Shown in pieces: positions 1 through 12,013 of a stretch of DNA of 64,000 nt. The position numbers were made by a program, and so were the translations under genes. The stretch's first letter is position 1. Each line of letters begins with the position of its first letter. The notes beneath the pieces are model-generated. The model searched no databases and was not told where the DNA came from. It saw only the letters and a program-made list of their open reading frames with translations. The DNA comes from Guadua angustifolia (Eukaryota > Streptophyta > Magnoliopsida > Poales > Poaceae), in the NCBI GenBank assembly GCA_036346375.1, contig CM070511.1:12214001-12278000 (forward strand), read 5' to 3'.

Positions 1-1814
1 CATGTGTATTGAGTTGTTAACCAATTTAGGTGGTTTGTTGTCTTAAGTTATGTTATATGTATGTGTTCTAAATTCAGGCTTTCTTTAATCCTGGGAAGTC
101 ATGCGAACGCTACGATTCCAAATGCCGCTCCATTTTCCATCGGTAAAAAGGCAAGTGCAGCCCCTAGAGCGTTATTAGGATGTTAAATGCTTATTTGCGA
201 TAAGATTATGAAAACTCTAATGATGTGATTATGTTTAATAGCATGTCTAGAAGTTGTTTTTAGTATGGTGATGAGGATGGATGAATGTTAGCAAATTGGT
301 AAGTAAGTTATTCAATTCCCATTTATTACATTGCATTACGAAATTGTACGAATGAGTATGGTTATGTTGATGCAAGTGTAGGGACAAGCTTGCACTATAA
401 TCACCTAGTTGTTCATATCTGTAAATTTATTCTACCTTATAGAAATTATGTGATGCCTTTCCCTGAATTTTATTCATGACTTTATTTACTCTCGAATGAA
501 TCACATGGGGGAAATAGCAAGTTAATTGGTACTTCCATATTGGTTATGGCTATGTGTGGTGAAAATAAATGAGGGATGAAGTGCATTCACGTCAATTGCA
601 TAATTGCATTCATGATGGACGAGGCGTCCCATGTTGATGTGGGCCTCGGTGCTCACCCGTAGTGAGCACAAAAGTCCTACCTCGTAGTCCCATTCATCGA
701 GGTGAATGGGAGCGAGTCAGTAAGAGTAGGCCCCAACACGGGATGGTTGGGATTGAGGGTGCACACCGACGGGTGTGCACTCAGCTATACCGTATACGCT
801 ATGACAATGTGCATTATGAGCATGCATGGTGCATTCATTTTGTGATTCAAGAGAAAAAGGATGAGAGCATAAAAGCATTGCCTTGTGTGTTGCAAATGAT
901 AAATGTTAATTGATGAGAATGGGAATGACAGGTTGGGTATTGAGTCGTGGACTCATCCTGAAATGGTTGTTGAGGCATGAGTAAGGTTTATTTATGTTTC
1001 CAAGTTGGATGTGGGAAGTAGGGTTAGTTTTGCTTCTTTAATGGATAATTTCAATTAAGTAATGGTTATAGCAAATGGTGAAGTAATCTTGTTCTTCGTT
1101 TTGAAGTTACATGTATTCAAATTACTCCTTTATTTAAGGATGCCAAGTAAAGTAATTATTCTTGTATGTCTTGAAGTCGTTGTATTCTAATCGAATTCAT
1201 TACTTTTATGTGATTGCACCTTCTTGAGTCTTGGACTCACGCTTGTTGTTTCTTGTTTTAGGTACTTGAAGTTGGCTCGTCGGGATGGGAGTAGAGCACA
1301 TGCACGACTTTGGTCACCATCAAACTATTAAAAATCGATTTGTAAAGCCTAGTGATAATGATTGAGGTTGTAATATGTTGTTCGTTGTGGAGTAGTTATT
1401 AATTTCTATTGGATGTGAGATCGGTTAACTAAGGACCCTAGAATGATATCATACTTGGAATGTTTTCTGTCTGTTGAGTGGATGTCCTAGTTTCTAGGGA
1501 GGCCATGCCGAAATTTTGTAAATTTCGGTGACTTAGCTTTAAATTGGTTTTAGAGTTTGGTGGTTGATGGCAGTCAAGTTCATAGCGGTGTTAGGTTTTT
1601 TTATGCCTTCTTCGGAAAGTCTCAGCTCAAGTGATTTTGTTGTGGAAAATTATCGTATGTCGGTAATCCCTTCGGACATGAGTGCGTCCAAGGGGTGTCG
1701 CTAGTGAATCGTGGTTTTGGTAGCATCCGTGGCGTTAGCGTCGGGGTGTTCTGATGAGTGTCATTTAGGGTCTTTTGGTAGCATTCGAGGTGTGCTTGGC
1801 GCCGGGGTGTTACA
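1..1814 (+). mobile_element. LTR-A1, 3' portion of a 3.2-kb LTR
   Basis: This is the downstream 56% of the long LTR of gypsy-like element A. The first base of the window aligns with base 6500 of the complete copy LTR-A2, so about 1.43 kb of this LTR lies outside the window. It ends in GGGGTGTTACA and is followed two bases later by a tRNA-iMet-type primer site, which fixes the 3' boundary and the plus orientation. Identity with the other two A LTRs is very high, so the amplification was recent. No open reading frame of note is present. Confidence 0.9.
649..780 (+). other. Hairpin cluster in LTR-A1
   Basis: Three perfect 8-bp stems lie in a row: GTGCTCAC/GTGAGCAC (649-669, 5-nt loop), CCCATTCA/TGAATGGG (689-710, 6-nt loop) and GTGCACAC/GTGTGCAC (759-780, 6-nt loop). 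The middle stem is nested inside further pairing: CTCG 681-684 with CGAG 713-716, and CCTAC 676-680 with GTAGG 726-730. The cluster recurs in LTR-A2 and LTR-A3, and in diverged form near 15093. A role as structured RNA in the retroelement transcript is inferred, not shown. Confidence 0.75.
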
Positions 1815-1816
1815 GT

Positions 1817-1828
1817 TGGTATCAGAGC
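1817..1828 (+). other. Primer binding site of A, copy 1
   Basis: TGGTATCAGAGC matches the complement of the initiator-methionine tRNA 3' end used by many plant LTR retrotransposons. It starts two bases after the LTR end. Confidence 0.9.
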
Positions 1829-4800
1829 GGGCTTCAGGTCCGTGGTGTTTGAATATAGTGAGTAATTCTAGAATGAATTAAAATTTTGCTGTGTGAAGGT
1901 AGAAACCTGGTTTAGGTTGAACTGTTAAATGTGGCCCTAGGGCAATAACCATAAAATTTGGTGTAGAATGGTTAAATAATTTAAAACTTGACACACTTTG
2001 ATGCACTGTAGGAAAGGGATGGGTTATCGTTGCGTTGTGCGACAATGCTTATTTTGTGATTGGTGCTATGTTGATGCATGATGTTATGTTCTATGTTAGT
2101 CTTGCTGAGGCTTGATAAGCTTATTATTGCTAAGTTTATGAAGTTATCAGTTTGACTAGTGGATCTTTTGGAATTTCTGTATCGAGGAGTTTCGGGGTCT
2201 GTTGGGACTCTTTGTGCCGAAGGGTTCGGCCTTGTCGTGTGGCTGTGGTTGTTGGTGCGGCAGTTAGGGCTAGCACCGAAGGAGAGTTCTTGTGTTTCTG
2301 TCATAAATCGGAGAGTTGATGGAGTGCGTATGTGAATTTTGTCTTCCTTGGTCTTCTTGGATTTAAGATAAAGAAGAGAGTTTTGTGTTGTACCTTTTTG
2401 GTTGCTTTGCGGAGAAAGTCATGGTTTCCTTCCGGTGTTGAACCTTCTTCCAGATTAAAAGGAGTTATTGAGTTTTGCGAAAACTCAGGTCATGTGAACT
2501 CAAGATTTGGGACTTTAAAGGAAAGTGTTATTTGATTGACCCGCTTTTTCCTCCTGTGGATTTAGTTATACAACTCCTTTCTTTCGTGGAATTTTGGGAG
2601 TTTGATGATGATTTGAGGATTGGTTGAATGACCAGGATTGAGTCCTGTCATTCTCTAACTTTTTGAGAGTTGAACTACCTTAGAAGTTTCTGGTTGGGTT
2701 TTTCTGGAAAGGAAAGTGCGGCAATCAGAGTATATTGTGGGTTGGTTGAAGATCTCCTATAGCAGATTAGTAGAACGATTGTGTGGTTAGGGTGGTTGAC
2801 CCTAAATTTGATAGAGGGCAAGGATTCTAGTGTTGGTTATGGTGATCCACGGTTATAGTGGAGGATTGGTAATGGTGTGTGTGCGAAAGGCTAGTAGTGG
2901 TTATGATGTAGAAGAAATAACAAGTTGGGTTGCGGAACTTGTTTAAATAAATTGATGCGGTTGCTTTGACTAGAGGTGTCCTCAGTACTCGGGATGGGTT
3001 GATTAATGATAAGCTTCTACAAGGTGACGATAAAATGACCTGGAATGGAATTGGAGTTAAAATGCGAAGAATTATTAGATGGAGTATGTGGGAGCCTGGT
3101 TTGCTGCTAGCAATGGATGGTCTTATAGCCATTTTGGACGATTTATATCTCGAGGAGATATTGTTTATTGAGGGAGACCTAAATAGTTTGATCTAGTGGT
3201 TGATCGTATTGCTAACAAATCGAAAGTATGGATGGCAGACGTTAAATCTACTGAAATTGCTTTGAGAAGAAAAAAAAACTTGAAGGTAGTTTATGAAGTG
3301 GACTTTGATTTGGTAGGTTCATTATGGTTGGAGTTATAGCTTACCTTCCGTGATGAATACCATGGGGAGGAATTGGTCCAGCGTAGGTAATAACCTTTTA
3401 ATCGTGGATGTAATCAATGGATGAAAGACTATGAGGAAGAGAGAGTTCTTAATTATGATTCGGATTGATGATAGTTTTTGGACTACTCTAGTTCATTGAA
3501 TTACGCCACTCCGTGGTTGTGGCTAATTATTGGCTCAAGATATGATTATAGAATTTACACTCAAAGTGTATGAATGGATTGTGCCTTTTCAGTAACTAGA
3601 ATTTGATATCTTTAGCTCGTTATTTAAAAGAAATAAATAGATTTAACGAAAAATGTTGGAAGCTCTTTAGTGAGAGATAATGGTATCAATAGTTCGATTG
3701 GAGTGGGCCTTAAATAAATAAGAATGATCTTGTGAGCGTACTTATTATATGAATCGTTTGTTTAAGTCTTAATTAATTATTGTTGGTAGCAGTAAGTTGC
3801 CCCCTTCAATTGGGATTATAGGATGTGTTGTTTCTTAATTGAGTGTTGTCTCGACGTGAAGATTTATGCTTTGGAAGTTAAAGCGTTGTAAGAGGTTTTG
3901 TTGATAGAAAGGAACCTTTGTTTCTTTCAGTTTTGGGACCACTTCTGCAAAAGTTTTTGTTGTGGTGCTTCTCTTTTGAGTTGAGATTTTCTTCGATATG
4001 AATTCTGGTTTTAAGTTGAGGAAAGTGGTTAGCTTGTTAGGCGAATCAAAACTTTTCTTTGCTCTAGTGTGAGGCAAGAAGATGTTGGATCATGAGTTTT
4101 GGGTGTAGTATAATGGAAGATTATACTCTTTGGAAGTATTGGTTGGGTGATGGTTGTAAGGTGAGACCTTCTTGGAAGGAAAATCAAGCGTGGGTTAGTG
4201 GTAACCCCAATTTTTTTTTGTCTGGGTTAGGCATGGATAGTAAATGGATTCAGAGTGTAGAGTGATGAATGGTGCTCCAGGCTTGGTCTAAACCTTGGTG
4301 GGAGGTTGTCGGATTCCGTTGTCCCACGGTTGTATGGGATTAATTCTGTTAATTGGACGGTGGAATCGGTCGATAAATGCATTACTTTTTTTTTAGTATG
4401 TTCGAACCTTTGGTTTAGTGGGTGGGATTCAATGTGGGTTAGTCAGAAATGGCGGGATCAGTTATGAATCTTTCTTTTCGAAGGGTTGTCTCCTTGTTCG
4501 AGACAGGTATGAAAGGTCAAGTATGATATTGTATTGTGAGGAAATAGGATTTGTGCCTGTTGGGCTAATCGTGGCAATAGTAAGGTTGGTCATGACCCTT
4601 TTGATCCAAGGGTAACCGTTGAAGGGATAAGAGTCGTGTTTTGATTCTCGGGGAATTCCGGTGTGGAACCTTAGATGATTAAGTGGTTGGAGGTAGTGTT
4701 ATGCTCAGAATTGGATAATTGGTTATAAAGGTAAATCAATGAGGAGAGATGGGAATCATAGATTTCTTGGTTCTTAGGCGATTCAAGTTTAGAACCTAGT

Positions 4801-5050
4801 TGTTCAATCAGGTAGCTTTGGTGATTTGGTGATAATTTCCTTCGATGTTTGATAGAGTGATGTGGTTCACGTCGATCGTAACATCTCGAGTTTGAAGATC
4901 TGTGAGGTAGAGGTAAGTTGGGTGAGTGAAATTAACTAGAGAGATGAGGAATTCCCTGCTTGTTCTTTTTGGGTGTTTTCTCTTTGTCAGTCTATTTCCG
5001 TTGTTCTTGTTGGTGTCCTTGTGGTGGTCAGAATTCGAGGTCGAATTCTG

Positions 5051-5066
5051 TTAAAGGAGGGGAGAG
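5051..5066 (+). other. Polypurine tract of A, copy 1
   Basis: The tract TTAAAGGAGGGGAGAG lies directly before the TGTAATACTG start of LTR-A2. It is the expected plus-strand primer site. Confidence 0.85.
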
Positions 5067-5474
5067 TGTAATACTGCAAATCTTCTTTGCCTGGGTTTTT
5101 CGCCAGATTGGTTTCCTCCTTTTTAATTCAAGGTTCAGCTGTCGCGCAGTTCTTAATTGTATCAAAGGTTTTGGGTTTTTCCATGAAATCTTATCGGAAT
5201 GGTTGTTTTCTCCGAGCCGTATAGTTTTACGGCAAGATTGTTTATCCTGTCATCTGTCATTTCGCGCCAAGGATTTAAATTAATTGGTTCGCTTAAGGGT
5301 TTAAAGTTGGATTTTTGGCTACTTGGAGGGTCTTTATTTATTTCCTCCTAATTTCTCTCTCCCTCTTCCTGTTTTGTGGCTGAGAATGTCTTTGGGGGGG
5401 GCTTCTTTTCCCAGTACAGCCGATTTTTTCTCCCCTGCCGAACTCCCTGGCGCTCCTTCCCTGGCGATCTCACG

Positions 5475-5564
5475 GGCGATGGCTCTCCTTGGCGCTCCCA
5501 CCCTGGCGATGGCTCTCCCTGGCGCTCCCACCCTGGCGATGGCTCTCCCTGGCCTTCCTCTCCC
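5475..5564 (+). repeat. 30-bp minisatellite in LTR-A2
   Basis: Three near-perfect 30-bp units begin with GGCGATGGCTCTCC at 5475, 5505 and 5535. The same array occurs in LTR-A3. Confidence 0.9.
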
Positions 5565-7147
5565 TAGCGACCACTTCCCTGCGCCTTCCCAGTGCCGCCT
5601 TTCCCTATGGCTTGGCGTTCCCCTCAAAGCGAAGAAGCCGGCGGTGTCGGCCAGGCGGCCGGGAAGCAGCAGTAGTGCTCGGCGGCTTTCACCACGGCAA
5701 GGCCCCCTCCTCTTGTTTTCTTGTGGTGAGAACTCAATCAATTGAATTTGTGGTGTTGGTTTCGGTATGCATACCAAGTGTTTGATGAAATGTGTAGCTA
5801 GGTTTCCATGAAGATTGAAGTGATGGTCTCCTTTCTCCTAAATTGTTTTGCTAGTGAGTATGGGTGTGGTCTGTCCTTTATTATGGAATTCTTTGTATGT
5901 ATTGAAATGGTCGAATTTTCAGTGCAAAAGATACCTTGAGTTCTTAACTATTGTAGCTAAGATGTGTATGGTTCAAAGCTAGATTGAGAGAGGCTTTTCC
6001 TTTTAGGGATAGAAGGTAGCACACATACACATATGAATAGTTAAGATTGTTTTGCATACACCGCCATTGCCAGCTTTGCAGTGCAAAACATTTTAATAAA
6101 GGACGTTAGCTAAATTATCATATGTATGGGTTGGGTAGTGAAGCATTGCCAAATGTATGTGTATCAATACTGAGTTTACTATATGATTTGCAAAAGCGTG
6201 CCTAGGTTGGTGGATTTAGGCAATTGTGCTTAAATAAATGCAGGTTTATTTAATTCTTTTTACTTGCTGGGTTGAGGATGACTTCCTTTCTTGCAAACAC
6301 AATCTAAAGCCATGAATGCTGCCTTTGCAGTTTAACTGCAGAATTGGGATCTTGCTATCATGCTAAATTTTGATATCCTTACGGTTGCTATAAATGCTTG
6401 ATCACTAAACTAAGTATTAATCATACATCCTATGAGTGCTTGCTCTTGAATTTCATACTTAAGATGACTGAATCTCATTTGAGCTTATTGAAAGTAGACC
6501 ATGTGTATTGAGTTGTTAACCAATTTAGGTGGTTTGTTGTCTTAAGTTATGTTATATGTATGTGTTCTAAATTCAGGCTTTCTTTAATCCTGGGAAGTCA
6601 TGCGAACGCTACGATTCCAAATGCCGCTCCATTTTCCATCGGTAAAAAGGCAAGTGCAGCCCCTAGAGCGTTATTAGGATGTTAAATGCTTATTTGCGAT
6701 AAGATTATGAAAACTCTAATGATGTGATTATGTTTAATAGCATGTCTAGAAGTTGTTTTTAGTATGGTGATGAGGATGGATGAATGTTAGCAAATTGGTA
6801 AGTAAGTTATTCAATTCCCATTTATTACATTGCATTACGAAATTGTACGAATGAGTATGGTTATGTTGATGCAAGTGTAGGGACAAGCTTGCACTATAAT
6901 CACCTAGTTGTTCATATCTGTAAATTTATTCTACCTTATAGAAATTATGTGATGCCTTTCCCTGAATTTTATTCATGACTTTATTTACTCTCGAATGAAT
7001 CACATGGGGGAAATAGCAAGTTAATTGGTACTTCCATATTGGTTATGGCTATGTGTGGTGAAAATAAATGAGGGATGAAGTGCATTCACGTCAATTGCAT
7101 AATTGCATTCATGATGGACGAGGCGTCCCATGTTGATGTGGGCCTCG

Positions 7148-7275
7148 GTGCTCACCGTAGTGAGCACAAAGTCCTACCTCGTAGTCCCATTCATCGAGGT
7201 GAATGGGAGCGAGTCGATAAAGTAGGCCCCAACATGGGATGGTTGGGATTGAGGGTGCACACCGACGGTGTGCAC
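7148..7275 (+). other. Hairpin cluster in LTR-A2
   Basis: Second copy of the three-stem cluster: 8-bp stems at 7148-7167 and 7255-7275, with CCCATTCA/TGAATGGG between them. The loops of the first and last stems are each one base shorter than in LTR-A1, while the stems are unchanged. Confidence 0.75.
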
Positions 7276-8301
7276 TCAATATACCTAGGTATCACGCTAT
7301 GACAATGTGCATTCATTTTGTGATTCAAGAGAAAAGGATGAGAGCATAAAAGCATTGCCTTGTGTGTTGCAAATGATAAATGTTAATTGATGAGAATGGG
7401 AATGACAAAGTTGGGTATTGAGTCGTGGACTCATCTGAAATGGTTGTTGAGGCATGAGTAAGGTTTATTTATGTTTCCAAGTTGGATGTGGGAAGTAGGG
7501 TTAGTTTTTGCTTCTTTAACTGGATAATTTCAATTAAGTAATGGTTATAGCAAATGGTGAAGTAATCTTGTTCTTACGTTTTGAAGTTACATGTATTCAA
7601 ATTACTCCCTTTATTTAAGGATGCCAAGTAAAGTAATTATTACTGTATGTCTTGAAGTCGTTGTATTCTAATCGAATTCATTACTTTTATGCTTGATTGC
7701 ACCTTGCTGAGTCTTGGACTCACGCTTGTTGTTTCTTGTTTTAGGTACTTGAAGTTGGCTCGTCGGGATGGGAGTAGAGCACATGCACGACTTCGGTCAC
7801 CATCAAACTATTAAAAATCGATTTGTAAAGCCTAGTGATAATGATTGAGGTTGTAATATGTTGTTCGTTGTGGAGTAGTTATTAATTTCTATTGGATGTG
7901 AGATCGGTTAACTAAGGACCTGCTAGAATGATATCATACTTGGAATGTTTTCTGTCTGCTGAGTGGATGTCCTAGTTTCTAGGGAGGCCATGCCGAAATT
8001 TTGTAAATTTCGGTGACTTAGCTTTAAATTGGTTTTAGAGTTTGGTGGTTGATGGCAGTCAAGTTCATAGCGGTGTTAGGTTTTTTTATGCCTTCTTCGG
8101 AAAGTCTCAGCTCAAGTGATTTTGTTGTGGAAAATTATCGTGTGTCGGTAATCCCTTCGGACATGAGTGCGTCCAAGGGGTGTCGCTAGTGAATCAGGGT
8201 TTTGGTAGCATCCGTGGCGCGTTGGCGTCGGGGTGTTACAGTAGGTGTCATTTAGGGTCTTTTGGTAGCATTCGAGGTGTGCTTGGCGCCGGGGTGTTAC
8301 A

Positions 8302-11300
8302 GTTGGTATCAGAGCGGGCTTCAGGTCCGTGGTGTTTGAATATAGTGAGTAATTCTAGAATGAATTAAAATTTTCTTTGTGTGAAGGTAGAAACCTGTTT
8401 AGGTTGAATGTTAAATGTGGCCCTAGGGCAATAACCATAAAATTTGGTGTAGAATGGTTAAATAATTTAAAACTTGACACACTTTGATGCCTTCAGAGGA
8501 AAGGGATGGGTTATCGTTGCGTTGTGCGACAATGCTTATTTTGTGATTGGTGCTATGTTGATGCATGATGTTATGTTCTATGTTAGTCTTCTTTGAGGCT
8601 TGATAAGCTTATTATTGCTAAGTTTATGAAGTTATCGGTTTGACTAGTGGATCTTTGGAATTTCAGATCGAGGAGTTTCGGTCTGTTGGGACTCTTTGTG
8701 CGAAGGGTTCGGCCTTGTCGTGTGGTGTGGTTGTTGGTGCGGCGATTAGGGCTAGCAATCGAAGGAGAGTTCTTGTGTTTCGTCATAATCGGAGAGTTGA
8801 TGGAGTGCGTATGTGAATTTTGTCTTCCTTGGTCTTCTTGGATTTAAGATAAAGAAGAGAGTTTTGTGTTGTACCTTTTGGTTGCTTTGCGGAGAAAGTC
8901 ATGGTTTCCTTCCGGTGTTGAACCTTCTTCCAGATTAAAGGAGTTATTGAGTTTTGCGGCTCGGTCATGTGAACTCAAGATTTGGGACTTTAAAGGAAAG
9001 TGTTATTTGATTGACCCGCTTTTTCCTCCCGTGGATTTAGTTATACAACTCCTTTCTTTCGTGGAATTTTGGGAGTTTGATGATGATTTGAGGATTGGTT
9101 GAATGACCAGGATTGAGTCCTGTCATTCTCTAACTTTTTGAGAGTTGAACTACCTTAGAAGTTTCTGGTTGGGTTTTTCTGGAAAGGAAAGTGCGGCAAT
9201 CAGAGTATATTGTGGGTTGGTTGAAGATCTCCTATAGCAGATTAGTAGAACGATTGTGTGGTTAGGGTGGTTGACCCTAAATTTGATAGAGGGCAAGGAT
9301 TCTAGTGTTGGTTATGGTGATCCACGGTTATAGTGGAGGATTGGTAATGGTGTGTGTGCGAAAGGCTAGTAGTGGTTATGATGTAGAAGAAATAACAAGT
9401 TGGGTTCGGAACTTGTTTAAATAAATTGATGCGGTTGCTTTGACTAGAGGTGTCCTCGATTACTGGGATGGGTTGATTAATGATAAGCTTCTACAAGGTG
9501 ACGATAAAATGACCTGGAATGGAATTGGAGTTAAAATGCGAAGAATTATTAGATGGAGTATGTGGGAGCCTGGTTTGCTGCTAGCAATGGATGGTCTTAT
9601 AGCCATTTTGGACGATTTATATCTCGAGGAGATATTGTTTATTGAGGGAGACCTAAATAGTTTGATCTAGTGGTTGATCGTATTGCTAACAAATCGAAAG
9701 TATGGATGGCAGACGTTAAATCTACTGAAATTGCTTTGAGAAGAAAAAAAAAACTTGAAGGTAGTTTATGAAGTGGACTTTGATTTGGTAGGTTCATTAT
9801 GGTTGGAGTTATAGCTTACCTTCCGTGATGAATACCATGGGGAGGAATTGGTCCAGCGTAGGTAATAACCTTTTAATCGTGGATGTAATCAATGGATGAA
9901 AGACTATGAGGAAGAGAGTTCTTAATTATGATTCGGATTGATGATAGTTTTTGGACTACTCTAGTTCATTGAATTACGCCACTCCGTGGTTGTGGCTAAT
10001 TATTGGCTCAAGATATGATTATAGAATTTACACTCAAAGTGTATGAATGGATTGTGCCTTTTCAGTAACTAGAATTTGATATCTTTAGCTCGTTATTTAA
10101 AAGAAATAAATAGATTTAACGAAAAATGTTGGAAGCTCTTTAGTGAGAGATAATGGTATCAATAGTTCGATTGGAGTGGGCCTTAAATAAATAAGAATGA
10201 TCTTGTGGCGTACTTATTATATGAATCGTTTGTTTAAGTCTTAATTAATTATTGTTGGTAGCAGTAAGTTGCCCCCTTCAATTGGGATTATAGGATGTGT
10301 TGTTTCTTAATTGAGTGTTGTCTCGACGTGAAGATTTATGCTTTGGAAGTTAAAGCGTTGTAAGAGGTTTTGTTGATAGAAAGGAACCTTTGTTTCTTTC
10401 AGTTTTGGGACCACTTCTGCAAAAGTTTTTGTTGTGGTGCTTCTCTTTTGAGTTGAGATTTTCTTCGATATGAATTCTGGTTTTAAGTTGAGGAAAGTGG
10501 TTAGCTTGTTAGGCGAATCAAAACTTTTCTTTGCTCTAGTGTGAGGCAAGAAGATGTTGGATCATGAGTTTTGGGTGTAGTATAATGGAAGATTATACTC
10601 TTTGGAAGTATTGGTTGGGTGATGGTTGTAAGGTGAGACCTTCTTGGAAGGAAAATCAAGCGTGGGTTAGTGGTAACCCCAATTTTTTTTTGTCCGGTTA
10701 GGCATGGATAGTAAATGGATTGAGTGTAGAGTGATGAATGGTGCTCGAGCTTGGTCTAAACCTTGGTGGAGGTTGTCGGATTCGTTGTCCCACGGTTGTA
10801 TGGGATTAATTCATTAATTGGGCGGTGGAATCGGTCGATAAATGCATTACTTTTTTTTTAGTATGTTCGAACCTTTGGTTTAGTGGGTGGGATTCAATGT
10901 GGGTTAGTCAGAAATGGCGGGATCAGTTATGAATCTTTCTTTTCGAAGGGTTGTCTCCTTGTTCGAGACAGGTATGAAAGGTCAAGTATGATATTGTATT
11001 GTGAGGAAATAGGATTTGTGCCTGTTGGGCTAATCGTGGCAATAGTAAGGTTGGTCATGACCCTTTTGATCCAAGGGTAACCGTTGAAGGGATAAGAGTC
11101 GTGTTTTGATTCCCGGGGAATTCCGGTGTGGAACCTTAGATGATTAAGTGGTTGGAGGTAGTGTTATGCTCAGAATTGGATAATTGGTTATAAAGGTAAA
11201 TCAATGAGGAGAGATGGGAATCATAGATTTCTTGGTTCTTAGGCGATTCAAGTTTAGAACCTAGTTGTTCAATCAGGTAGCTTTGGTGATTTGGTGATAA

Positions 11301-11529
11301 TTTCCTTCGATGTTTGATAGAGTGATGTGGTTCACGTCGATCGTAACATCTCGAGTTTGAAGATCTGTGAGGTAGAGGTAAGTTGGGTGAGTGAAATTAA
11401 CTAGAGAGATGAGGAATTCCCTGCTTGTTCTTTTTGGGTGTTTTCTCTTTGTCAGTCTATTTCCGTTGTTCTTGTTGGTGTCCTTGTGGTGGTCAGAATT
11501 CGAGGTCGAATTACATTAAAGGAGGAGAG
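8302..11529 (+). mobile_element. Internal domain of element A, copy 2 (non-coding)
   Basis: A 3228-bp second copy of the A interior, colinear with copy 1 and almost identical to it. Primer site TGGTATCAGAGC lies at 8304-8315 and polypurine tract AAAGGAGGAGAG at 11518-11529. Short ORFs shared with copy 1 (for example 9440-9670, and 10307-10549 on the minus strand) are kept only because the DNA is nearly identical. None has a recognisable domain, so they are not called as genes. Confidence 0.85.
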
Positions 11530-11923
11530 TGTATCTCGCAAATCTTCTTTGCCCGGTTTTTCGCCATTGGTTTCCTCCTTTTTAATTCAAGGTTCAATTG
11601 TCATGTGATTCTTAATTGTATCAAAGGTTTTGGGTTTTCCATGAAATCTTATCGGAATGGTTGTTTTCTCCGTAGTATAGTTTCTGACAAGATTGTTTAT
11701 CTGTCATCTGTCATTTCGCCAAGGATTTAAATTAATTGGTTAAGCAAGGGTTTAAAGTTGGATTTTTGGCTACTTGGAGGGTCTTTATTTATTTCCTCCT
11801 AATTTCTCTCTCCTCTTCTGTTTTGTGGCTGAGAATGTCTTTGGGGGGGGGCTTCTTTTCCCAGTCTGACCGATTTTTCTCCCCTGCCGAACTCCCTGGC
11901 GCTCCTTCCCTGGCGATCTCACG

Positions 11924-12013
11924 GGCGATGGCTCTCCTTGGCGCTCCCACCCTGGCGATGGCTCTCCCTGGCGCTCCCACCCTGGCGATGGCTCTCCCTG
12001 GCCTTCCTCTCCC
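11924..12013 (+). repeat. 30-bp minisatellite in LTR-A3
   Basis: Three 30-bp units starting GGCGATGGCTCTCC at 11924, 11954 and 11984, matching the array in LTR-A2. Confidence 0.9.

Larger units (their letters stand above)
1815..5066 (+). mobile_element. Internal domain of element A, copy 1 (non-coding)
   Basis: The 3252-bp internal region runs from a primer binding site (TGGTATCAGAGC at 1817) to a polypurine tract just before the next LTR. I see no gag, protease, reverse transcriptase or integrase motif in any frame. The longest ORFs are about 100 codons and lie on both strands. Only the last stretch, with the repeated GTCGAATTC-like motif before the purine tract, resembles the 3' end of a gypsy pol gene. 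A long LTR with an equally short non-coding interior matches the LARD class, so this element probably needs an autonomous partner. Confidence 0.85.
5067..8301 (+). mobile_element. LTR-A2, complete 3235-bp LTR
   Basis: A complete LTR with TG...CA ends (TGTAATACTG to GGTGTTACA), polypurine tract before it and primer site after it. It serves at once as 3' LTR of the first unit and 5' LTR of the second. The 5' quarter holds a GC-rich 30-bp minisatellite and the 3' half holds the hairpin cluster. ORFs near 5323-5785 are translations of the minisatellite and have no family resemblance. Confidence 0.93.

Noticed and set aside
1817..1828. tRNA gene suggested by the TGGTATCAGAGC string
   Set aside because: Only the 12-base primer complement is present; no tRNA body. 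The same holds at 8304, 50896 and 58986.
2966..3196. 76-codon ORF preserved in both A interiors (also 9440-9670)
   Set aside because: Preserved only because the copies are near-identical; no domain, no upstream gene context, and the surrounding frames are random.
5323..5785. Overlapping ORFs of 63-147 codons on both strands in the LTR-A minisatellite
   Set aside because: GC-rich 30-bp repeat read in several frames; low-complexity products without family resemblance.
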